Below, piece by piece: positions 18,076 through 26,355 of a stretch of 64,000 nt of DNA. The first letter of the stretch is position 1. Each line of letters begins with the position of its first letter. The notes under the pieces were generated by a model that had not been told where the DNA came from, searched no databases, and worked only from the letters and a program-made list of their open reading frames with translations. The stretch is from Bacillota bacterium (GTDB lineage Bacteria; Bacillota; Clostridia; Acetivibrionales; DTU013): contig JAEYOP010000030.1 in the NCBI GenBank assembly GCA_023411575.1, forward strand, positions 1 through 64,000. The letters run 5' to 3'. The translations under genes were made by a program, and so were the position numbers.

Positions 18076-19146
18076 TTGAGCGAACCGATGGACAGGATAA
18101 AAGCCGGCAACGCGGGAACAGCGAATAAATACGAGGAATTTCTGCAGACGCATCCCAAAGGCCATTTCATGCAGTCGCCCAACTGGGCGCGGGTAAAATC
18201 CTTCTGGGAGAACGAGATCGTCACGGCGGAGGATGAAAACGGCCGGATAAAGGGCTCCATGAGTCTTCTGATTCGAAAGGTCCCCATCCTGCCGTTTACG
18301 ATGATGTATTCCCCAAGAGGGCCGGTCTGCGACCCGCATGACGCCGAAACGCTAAAAGCGCTGCTGGACAAATGCAAGCAACTGGCGAAGAAGCACAGGA
18401 GCTATGTGCTGAAAATGGACCCGGATATCGAGATCGAGGATACGGGATTTGAGGAGATCGTCAAAAGCCTGGGCTTCAAGGTGAGCCGCGGCTTGAAGAA
18501 CTATGAGGGCATCCAGCCGAGGTTCGTTTTCCGGCTGGATATCAGGGGCAGGACGGAAGAAGAGCTCCTGCAGGATTTCCACCATAAAGTGCGCTACAAC
18601 ATCCGGCTTGCCGAAAAGAAAGGCGTCACCGTCCGGGTAGGAACACGGGAGGACGTGGCGGTATTCCACCGGATGATCGTAGAGACGGGCATCCGGGACA
18701 ATTTTGTCGTCAGGGGCCGGGAATATTACGAAAAAGTGTACGACTGTCTGGCGCCGGACCATTTGCGCGTGTACATAGCTGAATATGAGGGGACTCCTAT
18801 CGCGGGCACCGTCGGCATCCTGTACGGCAACAAATGCTGGTACCTGTATGGCGCCAGCAAAAACGAGCACCGCAATCTGATGCCGAACTATCTGCTCCAG
18901 TGGAGCATGATCCGCTGGGCGGTCGAAGCCGGCTGCGACCTGTACGATTTCAGGGGCGTGCCGGGCAATCTGGATGAGAACAACCCCATGTACGGGCTTT
19001 ATAAATTCAAGGTAGGCTTCAAGGGCAAATTCACCGAATTCATTGGAATGCTCGACTATATCTTCAACCCGTTTGTCTATTTCTGCGCGGAAAAGGGCGT
19101 CGCCGCTTTCAGGGAACTGAGGAGAAAGATCTACAAGAGAAAATAG
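18076..19146 (+). CDS. FemX/FemAB-type lipid II aminoacyltransferase
   Basis: This 356-residue protein has the double-GNAT fold of the FemABX family: QSPNWARVKSFW near the start, VRYNIRLAEKKGVTVRVG, YGASKNEHRNLMPNYLLQW and DLYDFRGVPG. Members transfer amino acids from aminoacyl-tRNA onto the stem-peptide side chain of lipid II, building the interpeptide bridge. Which amino acid is used cannot be read. It starts with TTG eight bases after AGGAGTG, and follows the ATP-grasp gene by 121 bases. Confidence 0.88.
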   Translation: MSEPMDRIKAGNAGTANKYEEFLQTHPKGHFMQSPNWARVKSFWENEIVTAEDENGRIKGSMSLLIRKVPILPFTMMYSPRGPVCDPHDAETLKALLDKCKQLAKKHRSYVLKMDPDIEIEDTGFEEIVKSLGFKVSRGLKNYEGIQPRFVFRLDIRGRTEEELLQDFHHKVRYNIRLAEKKGVTVRVGTREDVAVFHRMIVETGIRDNFVVRGREYYEKVYDCLAPDHLRVYIAEYEGTPIAGTVGILYGNKCWYLYGASKNEHRNLMPNYLLQWSMIRWAVEAGCDLYDFRGVPGNLDENNPMYGLYKFKVGFKGKFTEFIGMLDYIFNPFVYFCAEKGVAAFRELRRKIYKRK

Positions 19147-19169
19147 GAAGGATTCCGGGAGTAAACAAG

Positions 19170-20867
19170 GTGGACAAACAGTCTGGTGCGAAAGGCTTTA
19201 CCGTATTAAGCGTTGCCGGTATTATCAACAAGGTGCTGGGCGTCTTGTACGTGCCGGTTTTGATGCTCATTCTGGGGAATTTCGGAATGGGCATCTATAA
19301 TGCCGGATATACGATTTATCTGATGGTGTTTGTTATTACAAACGCGGGGATTCCCATCGCCATTTCCAAGCTTGTTTCCGAGCAGATCGCATCCTCGCAG
19401 AACGAGGCGTCCTACAGGACGCTGAAGGTTTCGGGAGCCCTGCTGATTTCTATCGGCGTTTTTACAAGCATCCTGACGGCTGTTTTCGCAAAACAGTTTT
19501 CGGCCCTGCTTCACTGGCCGGATTCCTATCTGACGGTTCTCGCCCTTTCGCCGACCATGTTTTTCACGGCGGTTTCCTGCACGTTCAGGGGGTACTTCCA
19601 GGGCAGGTCCAATATGGTTCCCACCAGCGTGTCGCAGGTGATCGAGCAGGCTGTCAATTCGACGCTTACGATCCTGTTTGCCTGGGCTTTGTATCGTTAC
19701 GGCAGGGATTATGCCGTCCTGCACGGGGTAACGGGAGAGCAGAACATCTATCTCGAAGCCGTCAAATTCGGGGCGGCGGGCGGAACAATAGGCACTTCGG
19801 TGGGCGCGCTGGCCAGCGCATTGTACCTTTGCCGGAAGTATTTGAAAAGCAGATCCGGTATTCTGAAAGAGCTCGAGGAACCGGTCCAAAGCGAGCAAAG
19901 CCGCCGTTATACGACAAAAAGAATCCTCAAAAAAATTTTCCAGTATTCCATACCGATCACCCTCGGTTCGGTTGCAATCTACATGACCAGCCTGATCGAT
20001 CTCAGCTTTACGAAGACAAGGCTTGTTGCGGGCGGCTTCAGTGAAATCAGGGCAACGGAGCTGTACGGCATTTTTTCAACCCAGTATCTGAAGGTTTTGT
20101 TCATTCCGGTGACCATTGCCACCGCGCTTGCAACAGCCATCATTCCGGGAATTTCAGCAGCGGCGGCGGTAGGGGACGGGGCTCTGCTCGGCAAAAGAAT
20201 TTCCAGGAGCATCAAAACCATCCTTATGATTTCCGTGCCGTCCGCCGTGGGCATGGCCGTTCTGGCGAAGCCCATCGTCCGGATTCTGTTTCCGAAATCG
20301 CCGGACGGCTGGGACCTTCTGATGCTGGGCTCCTGGACCATTATCCTGATCTCGCTGGTATCCATACAGACGGCGATCCTGCAGGGCATCGGAAAAACCT
20401 ATGTGCCGACCGTACATCTTGTGATCGGCCTGGCGCTGAAGCTCTTCCTGAACTATAACCTTGTCTCAATTAAAGCGATCAATATGAAGGGTGCAATTAT
20501 AGGCAGCGCGGCTTGCTATATCTTCGCCGCTTATATGAATTACCGATCAATCAAAAAGTACACGGGGGTACAGCTCAGCGTGAAACGGCTGTTCAACCGG
20601 CCGTTCAGCGTGTCGGTCATTATGGGCGTTCTGGTCCTGTTGATCTACGAAGGGTTTGAGTTCATGACGGGGTTCGTTATAAAATCCGTGTTCCTGCAGA
20701 GCGTGATCTGCGGCGGATTGGCCATTGCGGCCGGCGGTATCGTCTACTATGTGCTGATGATTCTTGCCAGAGGCCTGACTGTGGACGATATCCGGAGCTT
20801 CCCGATGGGGAACCGGGTGCTGGCCGCAACCAGAAAGCTTCCTCTGGTTCAAAAATACCTTGCCTGA
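19170..20867 (+). CDS. MOP-superfamily flippase, SpoVB/MurJ-like
   Basis: This 565-residue protein has about 14 transmembrane helices and the N-terminal motif GIINKVLGVLYVPVLMLILG of polysaccharide/lipid II flippases. GTG is the start (CGGGAG nine bases upstream). It sits 23 bases after femX. Together they suggest modification of lipid II on the inner face followed by flipping, but a role in another polysaccharide is also possible. Confidence 0.88.
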   Translation: MDKQSGAKGFTVLSVAGIINKVLGVLYVPVLMLILGNFGMGIYNAGYTIYLMVFVITNAGIPIAISKLVSEQIASSQNEASYRTLKVSGALLISIGVFTSILTAVFAKQFSALLHWPDSYLTVLALSPTMFFTAVSCTFRGYFQGRSNMVPTSVSQVIEQAVNSTLTILFAWALYRYGRDYAVLHGVTGEQNIYLEAVKFGAAGGTIGTSVGALASALYLCRKYLKSRSGILKELEEPVQSEQSRRYTTKRILKKIFQYSIPITLGSVAIYMTSLIDLSFTKTRLVAGGFSEIRATELYGIFSTQYLKVLFIPVTIATALATAIIPGISAAAAVGDGALLGKRISRSIKTILMISVPSAVGMAVLAKPIVRILFPKSPDGWDLLMLGSWTIILISLVSIQTAILQGIGKTYVPTVHLVIGLALKLFLNYNLVSIKAINMKGAIIGSAACYIFAAYMNYRSIKKYTGVQLSVKRLFNRPFSVSVIMGVLVLLIYEGFEFMTGFVIKSVFLQSVICGGLAIAAGGIVYYVLMILARGLTVDDIRSFPMGNRVLAATRKLPLVQKYLA

Positions 20868-20876
20868 ATATGAAAA

Positions 20877-20907
20877 ACGGGACAGGGAGCCTATCCCTCC
20901 ATCCCGT
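20877..20907. terminator. bidirectional terminator-like hairpin
   Basis: ACGGGA pairs with TCCCGT, with an inner AGGGA/TCCCT stem, between the convergent flippase and DacA genes. AAAA lies upstream on the plus strand, giving a T run for the minus-strand transcript. Confidence 0.6.
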
Positions 20908-20932
20908 CCTGATCCGTCCTGATCCGTTCCGA

Positions 20933-22309
20933 TCAGTCGATTTCCCGCGAATTGTAATATTTCTGCTCATACCGCTTTTTGCGCATTTTTCTTGAAATCC
21001 TGCGGAGGATGATCCGCGTAACGACCAATAAGGAGAGGACTACAAGGATTCCCAACAGGATATAGGAGTAGGACGAATCCGGCTGCGTGACGGGTTTCTG
21101 CGTATTGCCCTCCTTTTCACGAACTGCGGCGGGCGAGGCCTCGACGGCACGGTCCGCAACCAGATCGCTTTTCCCAAGCAGCACTCCGTTGTTCCTGTAT
21201 TCCACGCTGCCGAGGACATCCCCCTTGCTGACCGGCGCTTTCGCCGGGGATGCCACGTTCACCTTCATTTCGACCGCGCCCGGGTCCGCGCCGATCGGCA
21301 GCGCGCCGCTCACTTCAGACTTTGCCTGAAGTCCTATGACGATGCTTCCGTCCTTCCCGCCCTCTACGGTGACATTGGATACCGCCTGCCCGACAGTACA
21401 GATTTTTTGCATGGAATAATGCTCGAAACCGTACCGGAGCAATTCTTTGGAATAGCCGTATATCTTATTCGGCTGCGTAACGTGCATTACGACGGCGATC
21501 AATTCCATGCCATCTTCTCCGACGGCGGAGCTGATCAGGTTATTTCCGGCGGCTACCGTATAGCCGGTTTTGATGCCGTTTACGGTGTATTTGTGGTCTA
21601 CGCCGTCCAGGGAATAAGGATAGGTATTGTCATACCAGAGAAACTGGTTGGTGTTTCGCAGAATGCCCCAGTCGTCATGCTTGTCGGTGACGGGCATCTC
21701 TTTGTAGTACTCCGTGCCGACGATCTCGCGGAACTTCGGCAGGGTCATGGCGTAGCGGGCTATTATGGAAAGATCCCTTGCCGTGGTCAGGTGGCCGGCG
21801 TCCTCCGCTTCGGTATCCTTTCCGCACGGGTTCACAAAATGGGTGTTGACGGCGCCCAGCTCCTTTGCCTTCGCATTCATCCGCTCTACAAATTCACTGC
21901 GGGATGGAGCCAGGTTTTCCGCGATGATGTTGGCGGTTTCGTTTGCCGATTTGATGAGCATAACATGGAGCATATTGTCCAGGGTCAGGCCCGTTTCGCC
22001 GGCCATGATCCCGATGTTCATGCCGCCGCGGCCGATGTCGTTGACCGCCTGGAGCGAAACCTTCATTTCCTGCTCCGGATCGCCGGTTTCAATGGCAACG
22101 ATTGCAGTCAGGATCTTTGTCGTGCTGGCAGGCCCCAGCTGCTGGTCCGCATTTTGCTCCGCAAGGACCTGGCCGGTTTTGGAATCGATCAAAATGTAGG
22201 CGATGTCGGCCGGTATGCCGACGGAGGGTGCCGCCGAGGCCGCCGCCGGAAAGGCAAGAAGAATTGTTGCGATTACGATCAATATCATTAAAAAATGATT
22301 TTTTTTCAT
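20933..22309 (-). CDS. D-alanyl-D-alanine carboxypeptidase, DacA type
   Basis: This is a class C low-molecular-weight penicillin-binding protein (peptidase S11) of 458 residues. It has a signal peptide (1-26, ending ASA), the SxxK motif at S62-T-T-K65, SxN at S121-A-N123 and KTG at 247-249. A PBP5-like C-terminal domain follows, then a membrane helix near 425-445 with a basic tail. It removes the terminal D-Ala from pentapeptides outside the cell. The helix makes it a bitopic rather than amphipathic-anchored form. The ribosome site is GGAG. Confidence 0.93.
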   Translation of the reverse strand: MKKNHFLMILIVIATILLAFPAAASAAPSVGIPADIAYILIDSKTGQVLAEQNADQQLGPASTTKILTAIVAIETGDPEQEMKVSLQAVNDIGRGGMNIGIMAGETGLTLDNMLHVMLIKSANETANIIAENLAPSRSEFVERMNAKAKELGAVNTHFVNPCGKDTEAEDAGHLTTARDLSIIARYAMTLPKFREIVGTEYYKEMPVTDKHDDWGILRNTNQFLWYDNTYPYSLDGVDHKYTVNGIKTGYTVAAGNNLISSAVGEDGMELIAVVMHVTQPNKIYGYSKELLRYGFEHYSMQKICTVGQAVSNVTVEGGKDGSIVIGLQAKSEVSGALPIGADPGAVEMKVNVASPAKAPVSKGDVLGSVEYRNNGVLLGKSDLVADRAVEASPAAVREKEGNTQKPVTQPDSSYSYILLGILVVLSLLVVTRIILRRISRKMRKKRYEQKYYNSREID

Positions 22310-22358
22310 ATGTTCTCCGATATGTATATTGGATTATAAGGCCTTTGTCGATGGCCGG

Positions 22359-22441
22359 ACAGTACTGGAATATTTCCCGCGGGAACAACAATACTAAAGT
22401 ATCTCCGGCGGGCCGGACAATACTAAAGTATTTCCGGCAGG
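22359..22441. repeat. 29-base tandem repeat, three copies
   Basis: Units start at 22359, 22388 and 22417 with the pattern ACARTACT, RRARTATYTCC, SGCRGG. The second and third contain the palindrome ATACTAAAGTAT (22391-22402 and 22420-22431). The exact 29-base period, close to three helical turns, and the placement on the dacA upstream side suggest an array of operators. Confidence 0.6.
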
Positions 22442-22562
22442 TGGAAAAATATTCTGTACGGCGCATCCCACAGCAGTTGTTTTTTGTATTTTAACATTTT
22501 TTAATTGCCGCATCAAGTCGGATGGGGGAAGTCTTACAAAGCGGCTAAAATGTCAATACTTA

Positions 22563-22581
22563 GGAATGATTCGGTCATTCC
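22563..22581. repeat. 7-5-7 palindrome GGAATGA-TTCGG-TCATTCC
   Basis: A perfect inverted repeat flanked by TTA on both sides. Its minus-strand reading shares GACCGAAT with both ends of the inverted-repeat element at 32658-32814. Confidence 0.6.
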
Positions 22582-22724
22582 TTATGCCATGAAAATAAAA
22601 AATCCGTTTGGAGGACAAAGCGTGCGCGAGGGGGATAATTGTAGTACAATATAGATGTTGCCAAAAAAGATTCGAGTTGCGGACAGAACAGAAGCGAATT
22701 TGACTTGGAGGGTATATTTTACAA

Positions 22725-24608
22725 ATGAATTTCAGAGTATTTGTCAGAACACTGTTTTTTGTGGTCCTTATCGCAACGGTGGCGTTTACCGTGTATGTCA
22801 ATGTGGCGGTTCCCGGCGGAGAGGCCCGCGCCGGAGCCGATCCGGCGAAAATCGCGGTTGAAAATACAGGCGGCGGCCAGGGAACGTCCGTGTCCGCGGA
22901 ACCGGCGGAAACCCGGGGAGATTCGAATACCGGGGAGAATGGAGAAATTATCCGGGCTTCTGAAGAGTCCGAAACTACTGTGGACTCCGAAGCCTCCGAG
23001 GCCTCCGAGACTTCCGGGGTTGCCGGCGACGACGGTTCCCAAAATGCTTCGGGCCACGAAAGCACGCTCAGCCGCAGTTATGTAAAAAACGCCGTGACCA
23101 TCAAGATCAGCGCCCTCGGCGATGTCGCGCTTGGACAGGACCACAGCTTCCTCCATGGAGATTCCTTCGACTATGTTTTTGAAAAGCAGAAAGGCGATTA
23201 CAGCTATTTCTTTTCCAACGTGGTCGGGATTCTTTCCAAGGACGACCTGACCATCGCCAATCTGGAAACGACCCTCAGCACGGAAACCCAGAAAGCGGAA
23301 AAATACGATTACGGCAACAACTACTGGTTCAACGGAAAGCCGGAATACGCCAACATCCTCAAGGCCGGCAGCGTCGAGGTGGCAAACCTGGCGAACAACC
23401 ATACATATGACTACGGCCAGAAGGGCTACGATGCCACGCGCAAAGCGCTCGAGACCGCAGGGATCGATTATTTCGGATATACGGACATCCTTGTCCGGGA
23501 CGTAAAAGGGATCAGGGTGGGCATGATCGGCTTCAACCAGCTCGGCAATGTAGAGCAGGGCCTTGACATGACCGTATTCAAAAAGGAGGTCGCCGAGGAG
23601 ACGAAAAAGCTCCGGAAGGAATGCGACCTGCTGATCGCCAATTTCCATTGGGGCAAGGAGTACCAATACGAGTACAATGCTATCCAGAAGGAACTGGCCT
23701 GTCTGGTCATCGATTCGGGCGCCGATCTCGTGATCGGAAACCACCCCCACGTGCTGCAGCGGGTCGAGCAGTACAAAGGGAAATACATCGCTTACAGCCT
23801 CGGAAATTTCTGCTTCGGCGGCACCAAGACCCCGAAGGATTACGATACGGCCATATACCAGCAGGCCTTTGTCTTCGATTCCGACAAGGTGCTGCAGCCT
23901 GTTGCTGCGCCCACGGTGGTGCCATGCTCCGTATCGTCCCTGAAGACGCTGAACAATTATAAGCCGACGGCAGCGGTGGAGCCGCAGATCAGCAGCGTCC
24001 TGAAAAAGCTCGGGCTGACCTCCGCTTCCCTGGCGGGCGGAGCTGCAGGCGCGGAATCCGATAAAAAGACCATGGTAAAGGTGGAGGATGTGGTAAAGAA
24101 TATCGTAATCGATTTAAAATACGCGTCGTCGGACAACATTACCGGAAAGCCGGTCTATAAGTCCAACACGGCCTATCTCCGGAAAGGAACGGCGGACAAG
24201 CTGAACAAGGCCAACCAAATCCTCCTGAAGCAGGGCTACCGGATCAAGGTGTGGGATGCCTACCGGGCGCAGAAATATCAGCAGATCCTGTACGACAGTG
24301 CGAAAGTCAAGAGTTATTTTATGGACCCGAAGAAGGGCTCGGTGCATACGAGAGGCTCCGCCATCGACTGCACGCTGGTGGATGCGGAGGGGAACGAGCT
24401 GAACATGCCCAGCGGCTTTGACGAAATGTCCACGAAGGCTTCCAGAGGCTATACCCGGTGTACGGCGGAGCAGAAGAAAAATGCGCTGCTGCTGGAAAAT
24501 GCCATGAAGAGCTGCGGCTTTATTCCTCTGAGCACGGAATGGTGGCACTTCGACGATACGGAATACAAGAACTATCCGCTGCTGGCGGTTTATCCGCCGG
24601 AGAAGTAG
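22725..24608 (+). CDS. CapA-like phosphoesterase fused to VanX-type dipeptidase
   Basis: This 627-residue protein has an N-terminal membrane anchor (about 5-25) and an acidic Ser/Glu-rich linker to residue 115. A CapA/PgsA metallophosphatase-like domain follows (GDVALGQ; NLETTLS; NLANNHTYDYG; IGNHPHVLQ; YSLGNFCFGG). The C-terminal domain (about 445-627) is peptidase M15D: WDAYRAQ, H541-x6-D548 in SVHTRGSAID, and E605-x2-H608 in EWWHF. These spacings match the zinc ligands and base of VanX D-Ala-D-Ala dipeptidases. CapA proteins act in poly-gamma-glutamate or related polymer metabolism. The fusion faces outward and is followed by a MurE-like gene 46 bases later. Confidence 0.88.
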   Translation: MNFRVFVRTLFFVVLIATVAFTVYVNVAVPGGEARAGADPAKIAVENTGGGQGTSVSAEPAETRGDSNTGENGEIIRASEESETTVDSEASEASETSGVAGDDGSQNASGHESTLSRSYVKNAVTIKISALGDVALGQDHSFLHGDSFDYVFEKQKGDYSYFFSNVVGILSKDDLTIANLETTLSTETQKAEKYDYGNNYWFNGKPEYANILKAGSVEVANLANNHTYDYGQKGYDATRKALETAGIDYFGYTDILVRDVKGIRVGMIGFNQLGNVEQGLDMTVFKKEVAEETKKLRKECDLLIANFHWGKEYQYEYNAIQKELACLVIDSGADLVIGNHPHVLQRVEQYKGKYIAYSLGNFCFGGTKTPKDYDTAIYQQAFVFDSDKVLQPVAAPTVVPCSVSSLKTLNNYKPTAAVEPQISSVLKKLGLTSASLAGGAAGAESDKKTMVKVEDVVKNIVIDLKYASSDNITGKPVYKSNTAYLRKGTADKLNKANQILLKQGYRIKVWDAYRAQKYQQILYDSAKVKSYFMDPKKGSVHTRGSAIDCTLVDAEGNELNMPSGFDEMSTKASRGYTRCTAEQKKNALLLENAMKSCGFIPLSTEWWHFDDTEYKNYPLLAVYPPEK

Positions 24609-24654
24609 CCGCAGAAGAAATGCGGAGAAGAAATACGGCTTTGCGAGGATTGCA

Positions 24655-26271
24655 ATGGAAAGATACGCTCTGGAAGAATACATGCAAAAGCTCCAGGAGC
24701 AGAACCTGCTTCTGCGGCACAATTGCACAAGGGAAACCGGCATCAAAATCATAAGAAGTGTAGCTTACGATTCCAACAAGGTAGTGCAGAACACCCTGTT
24801 TGTCTGCAAAGGCGCCAATTTTAAGGAAGCTTATCTGGATATGGCCGTGGAGAAGGGAGCTATAGCCTATGTCAGCGAAACGGATTACGGTAAGGAGATT
24901 CCTTGCCTCCTGGTCAATGACGTGAAAAAAGCTCTTTCCCTTGTCGCGGTCCTATTTTACAACCATCCGGCCGAAAAGCTCAAGCTCGTCGGAATTACGG
25001 GAACAAAAGGCAAATCGACGACGGCTTATTATGTAAAGTACATACTGGATGAATACCTGCGGGCCGAAGGCAAACCCGAGGCAGGGATCATCTCTTCCAT
25101 CAACACCTTTGACGGCGTTCTCAATGAGGAATCCCACCTTACGACTCCCGAATCCCTGGAACTCCAGATGCATTTCAGCAACGCAGTGGAGAGCGGATTG
25201 CAGTACATGGTGATGGAAGCGTCCAGCCAGGCGCTGAAATATGGGCGGCTCCACGGAGTCGAGTTTGACGTGGGCGTTTTCCTCAATATCTCCGAAGACC
25301 ATATCAGCCCCATCGAGCACAGCGACATGGAAGATTACCTCTCCGCCAAGCTGTCCATGTTCCGGCATTGCAGGACGGCGTGTGTGAATCTTGATTCCGA
25401 CCGGCTGCCCCGGATACTGGAAGCGGCCCAGGAGGCCAAAAGAGTTTTGACCTTCGGAACAGATACGGCTTCCGGCGACGGTGCGGACGGGACCGGCACG
25501 CCGGGTCATTCCGCCGGGAATGCCGGAACGACCGGTATGGCCGGTACGACCGACAGCGCGGACGGGGTTCCCGCCGCGGATATCCTCGGAAGCCGTATCC
25601 GGAAGGAAGGCTTTGATACCCTGTTCCATGTCAAATGCGACCGCTTCGAAAGAGATTTCATTCTGACGATGCCGGGCCTCTTCAATGTGGAAAATGCCCT
25701 TGCGGCGATTGCGGCGGCCTATTCCCTGAGAATACCGGAGCAATACATCTATTCCGGCCTCAGGCAGGCCCGTTCCAGCGGCAGGATGGAAATCTACGCC
25801 AATGAATGCCGGGACAGGATCGTAATCGTAGACTATGCCCACAACAAGCTCAGCTTCAGCAAGCTATATGAGGCCGTTAAGGCCGAATTTCCCGGCATGA
25901 AGGTATATACCGTGTTCGGCTGTCCCGGAGGCAAGGCATACATTCGCAGGAGGGACCTTGGGCTGCTGGCCGGAATCCATTCCGACCGTGTATTCCTGAC
26001 TGCCGAGGACCCTGGCCCTGAAAATGTGCATGCGATCAGTGAAGACATAGCGCAGCATGTCCGCCAGAACAACGAAAACTGCGAACTGATCGACGACAGG
26101 GGAGAGGCCATCCGCGAAGCCATCCTGACTTCCGAACCCGGAACGGTGATCCTGATCACCGGGAAGGGGAACGAAACCCGCCAGAAAATCGGCAAGGACT
26201 ACGTGCCGGTGCCTACCGACGTAGACTATACAAAGAGGTATCTTGGCGAGCTTGAGAGGGAAAAGGTATGA
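24655..26271 (+). CDS. MurE-like Mur ligase
   Basis: This 538-residue protein has the three Mur domains: an N-terminal UDP-binding domain, a central ATPase (P-loop GITGTKGKSTTAYY; MEASSQALKYGRL; NISEDHISPIEH) and a C-terminal domain with VDYAHN. MurE adds the third residue to UDP-MurNAc-L-Ala-D-Glu in the cytoplasm. At the specificity site, where DAP-adding enzymes have DNPR, it reads EDPGPE (from residue 451), so DAP is unlikely and the substrate is open. A Gly/Thr/Asp-rich insertion occupies about residues 270-300. GAGGATTG precedes the ATG. Confidence 0.82.
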   Translation: MERYALEEYMQKLQEQNLLLRHNCTRETGIKIIRSVAYDSNKVVQNTLFVCKGANFKEAYLDMAVEKGAIAYVSETDYGKEIPCLLVNDVKKALSLVAVLFYNHPAEKLKLVGITGTKGKSTTAYYVKYILDEYLRAEGKPEAGIISSINTFDGVLNEESHLTTPESLELQMHFSNAVESGLQYMVMEASSQALKYGRLHGVEFDVGVFLNISEDHISPIEHSDMEDYLSAKLSMFRHCRTACVNLDSDRLPRILEAAQEAKRVLTFGTDTASGDGADGTGTPGHSAGNAGTTGMAGTTDSADGVPAADILGSRIRKEGFDTLFHVKCDRFERDFILTMPGLFNVENALAAIAAAYSLRIPEQYIYSGLRQARSSGRMEIYANECRDRIVIVDYAHNKLSFSKLYEAVKAEFPGMKVYTVFGCPGGKAYIRRRDLGLLAGIHSDRVFLTAEDPGPENVHAISEDIAQHVRQNNENCELIDDRGEAIREAILTSEPGTVILITGKGNETRQKIGKDYVPVPTDVDYTKRYLGELEREKV

Positions 26272-26336
26272 AAATTTTATCCTTCGTCAGCAGTTTCCGA
26301 AAGGACGGGAATACTGCCGCCAATTTCTTTCTGTGA
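26268..26336 (+). pseudogene. N-terminal remnant of a flavodoxin-like oxidoreductase
   Basis: An ATG overlapping the MurE-like stop (ATGA) opens a 22-codon frame whose product starts MKILSFVSSFRKDGNTA. This matches the first strand and FMN phosphate loop of NADPH-dependent FMN reductases (compare the usual MKILAINGSPRKNGNT). It stops at TGA 26334-26336, 20 bases before the AraC gene stop. It looks like a cut-off gene, though so short a frame could mislead. Confidence 0.45.
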
Positions 26337-26355
26337 AAGCAGTTTTGCAGGATTT

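Larger units (their letters stand above)
22310..22724. other. regulatory gap between dacA and capA-vanX
   Basis: This 415-base gap holds a 29-base tandem repeat (22359-22441) and a 7-5-7 palindrome (22563-22581), both listed separately. A TACAAT lies at 22643-22648 upstream of the fusion gene without a clear -35. No gene was seen. Confidence 0.6.

Noticed and set aside
16650..20867. Capsule or exopolysaccharide cluster
   Set aside because: No glycosyltransferases or chain-length regulators are present; the FemX and ATP-grasp genes point to peptidoglycan instead.
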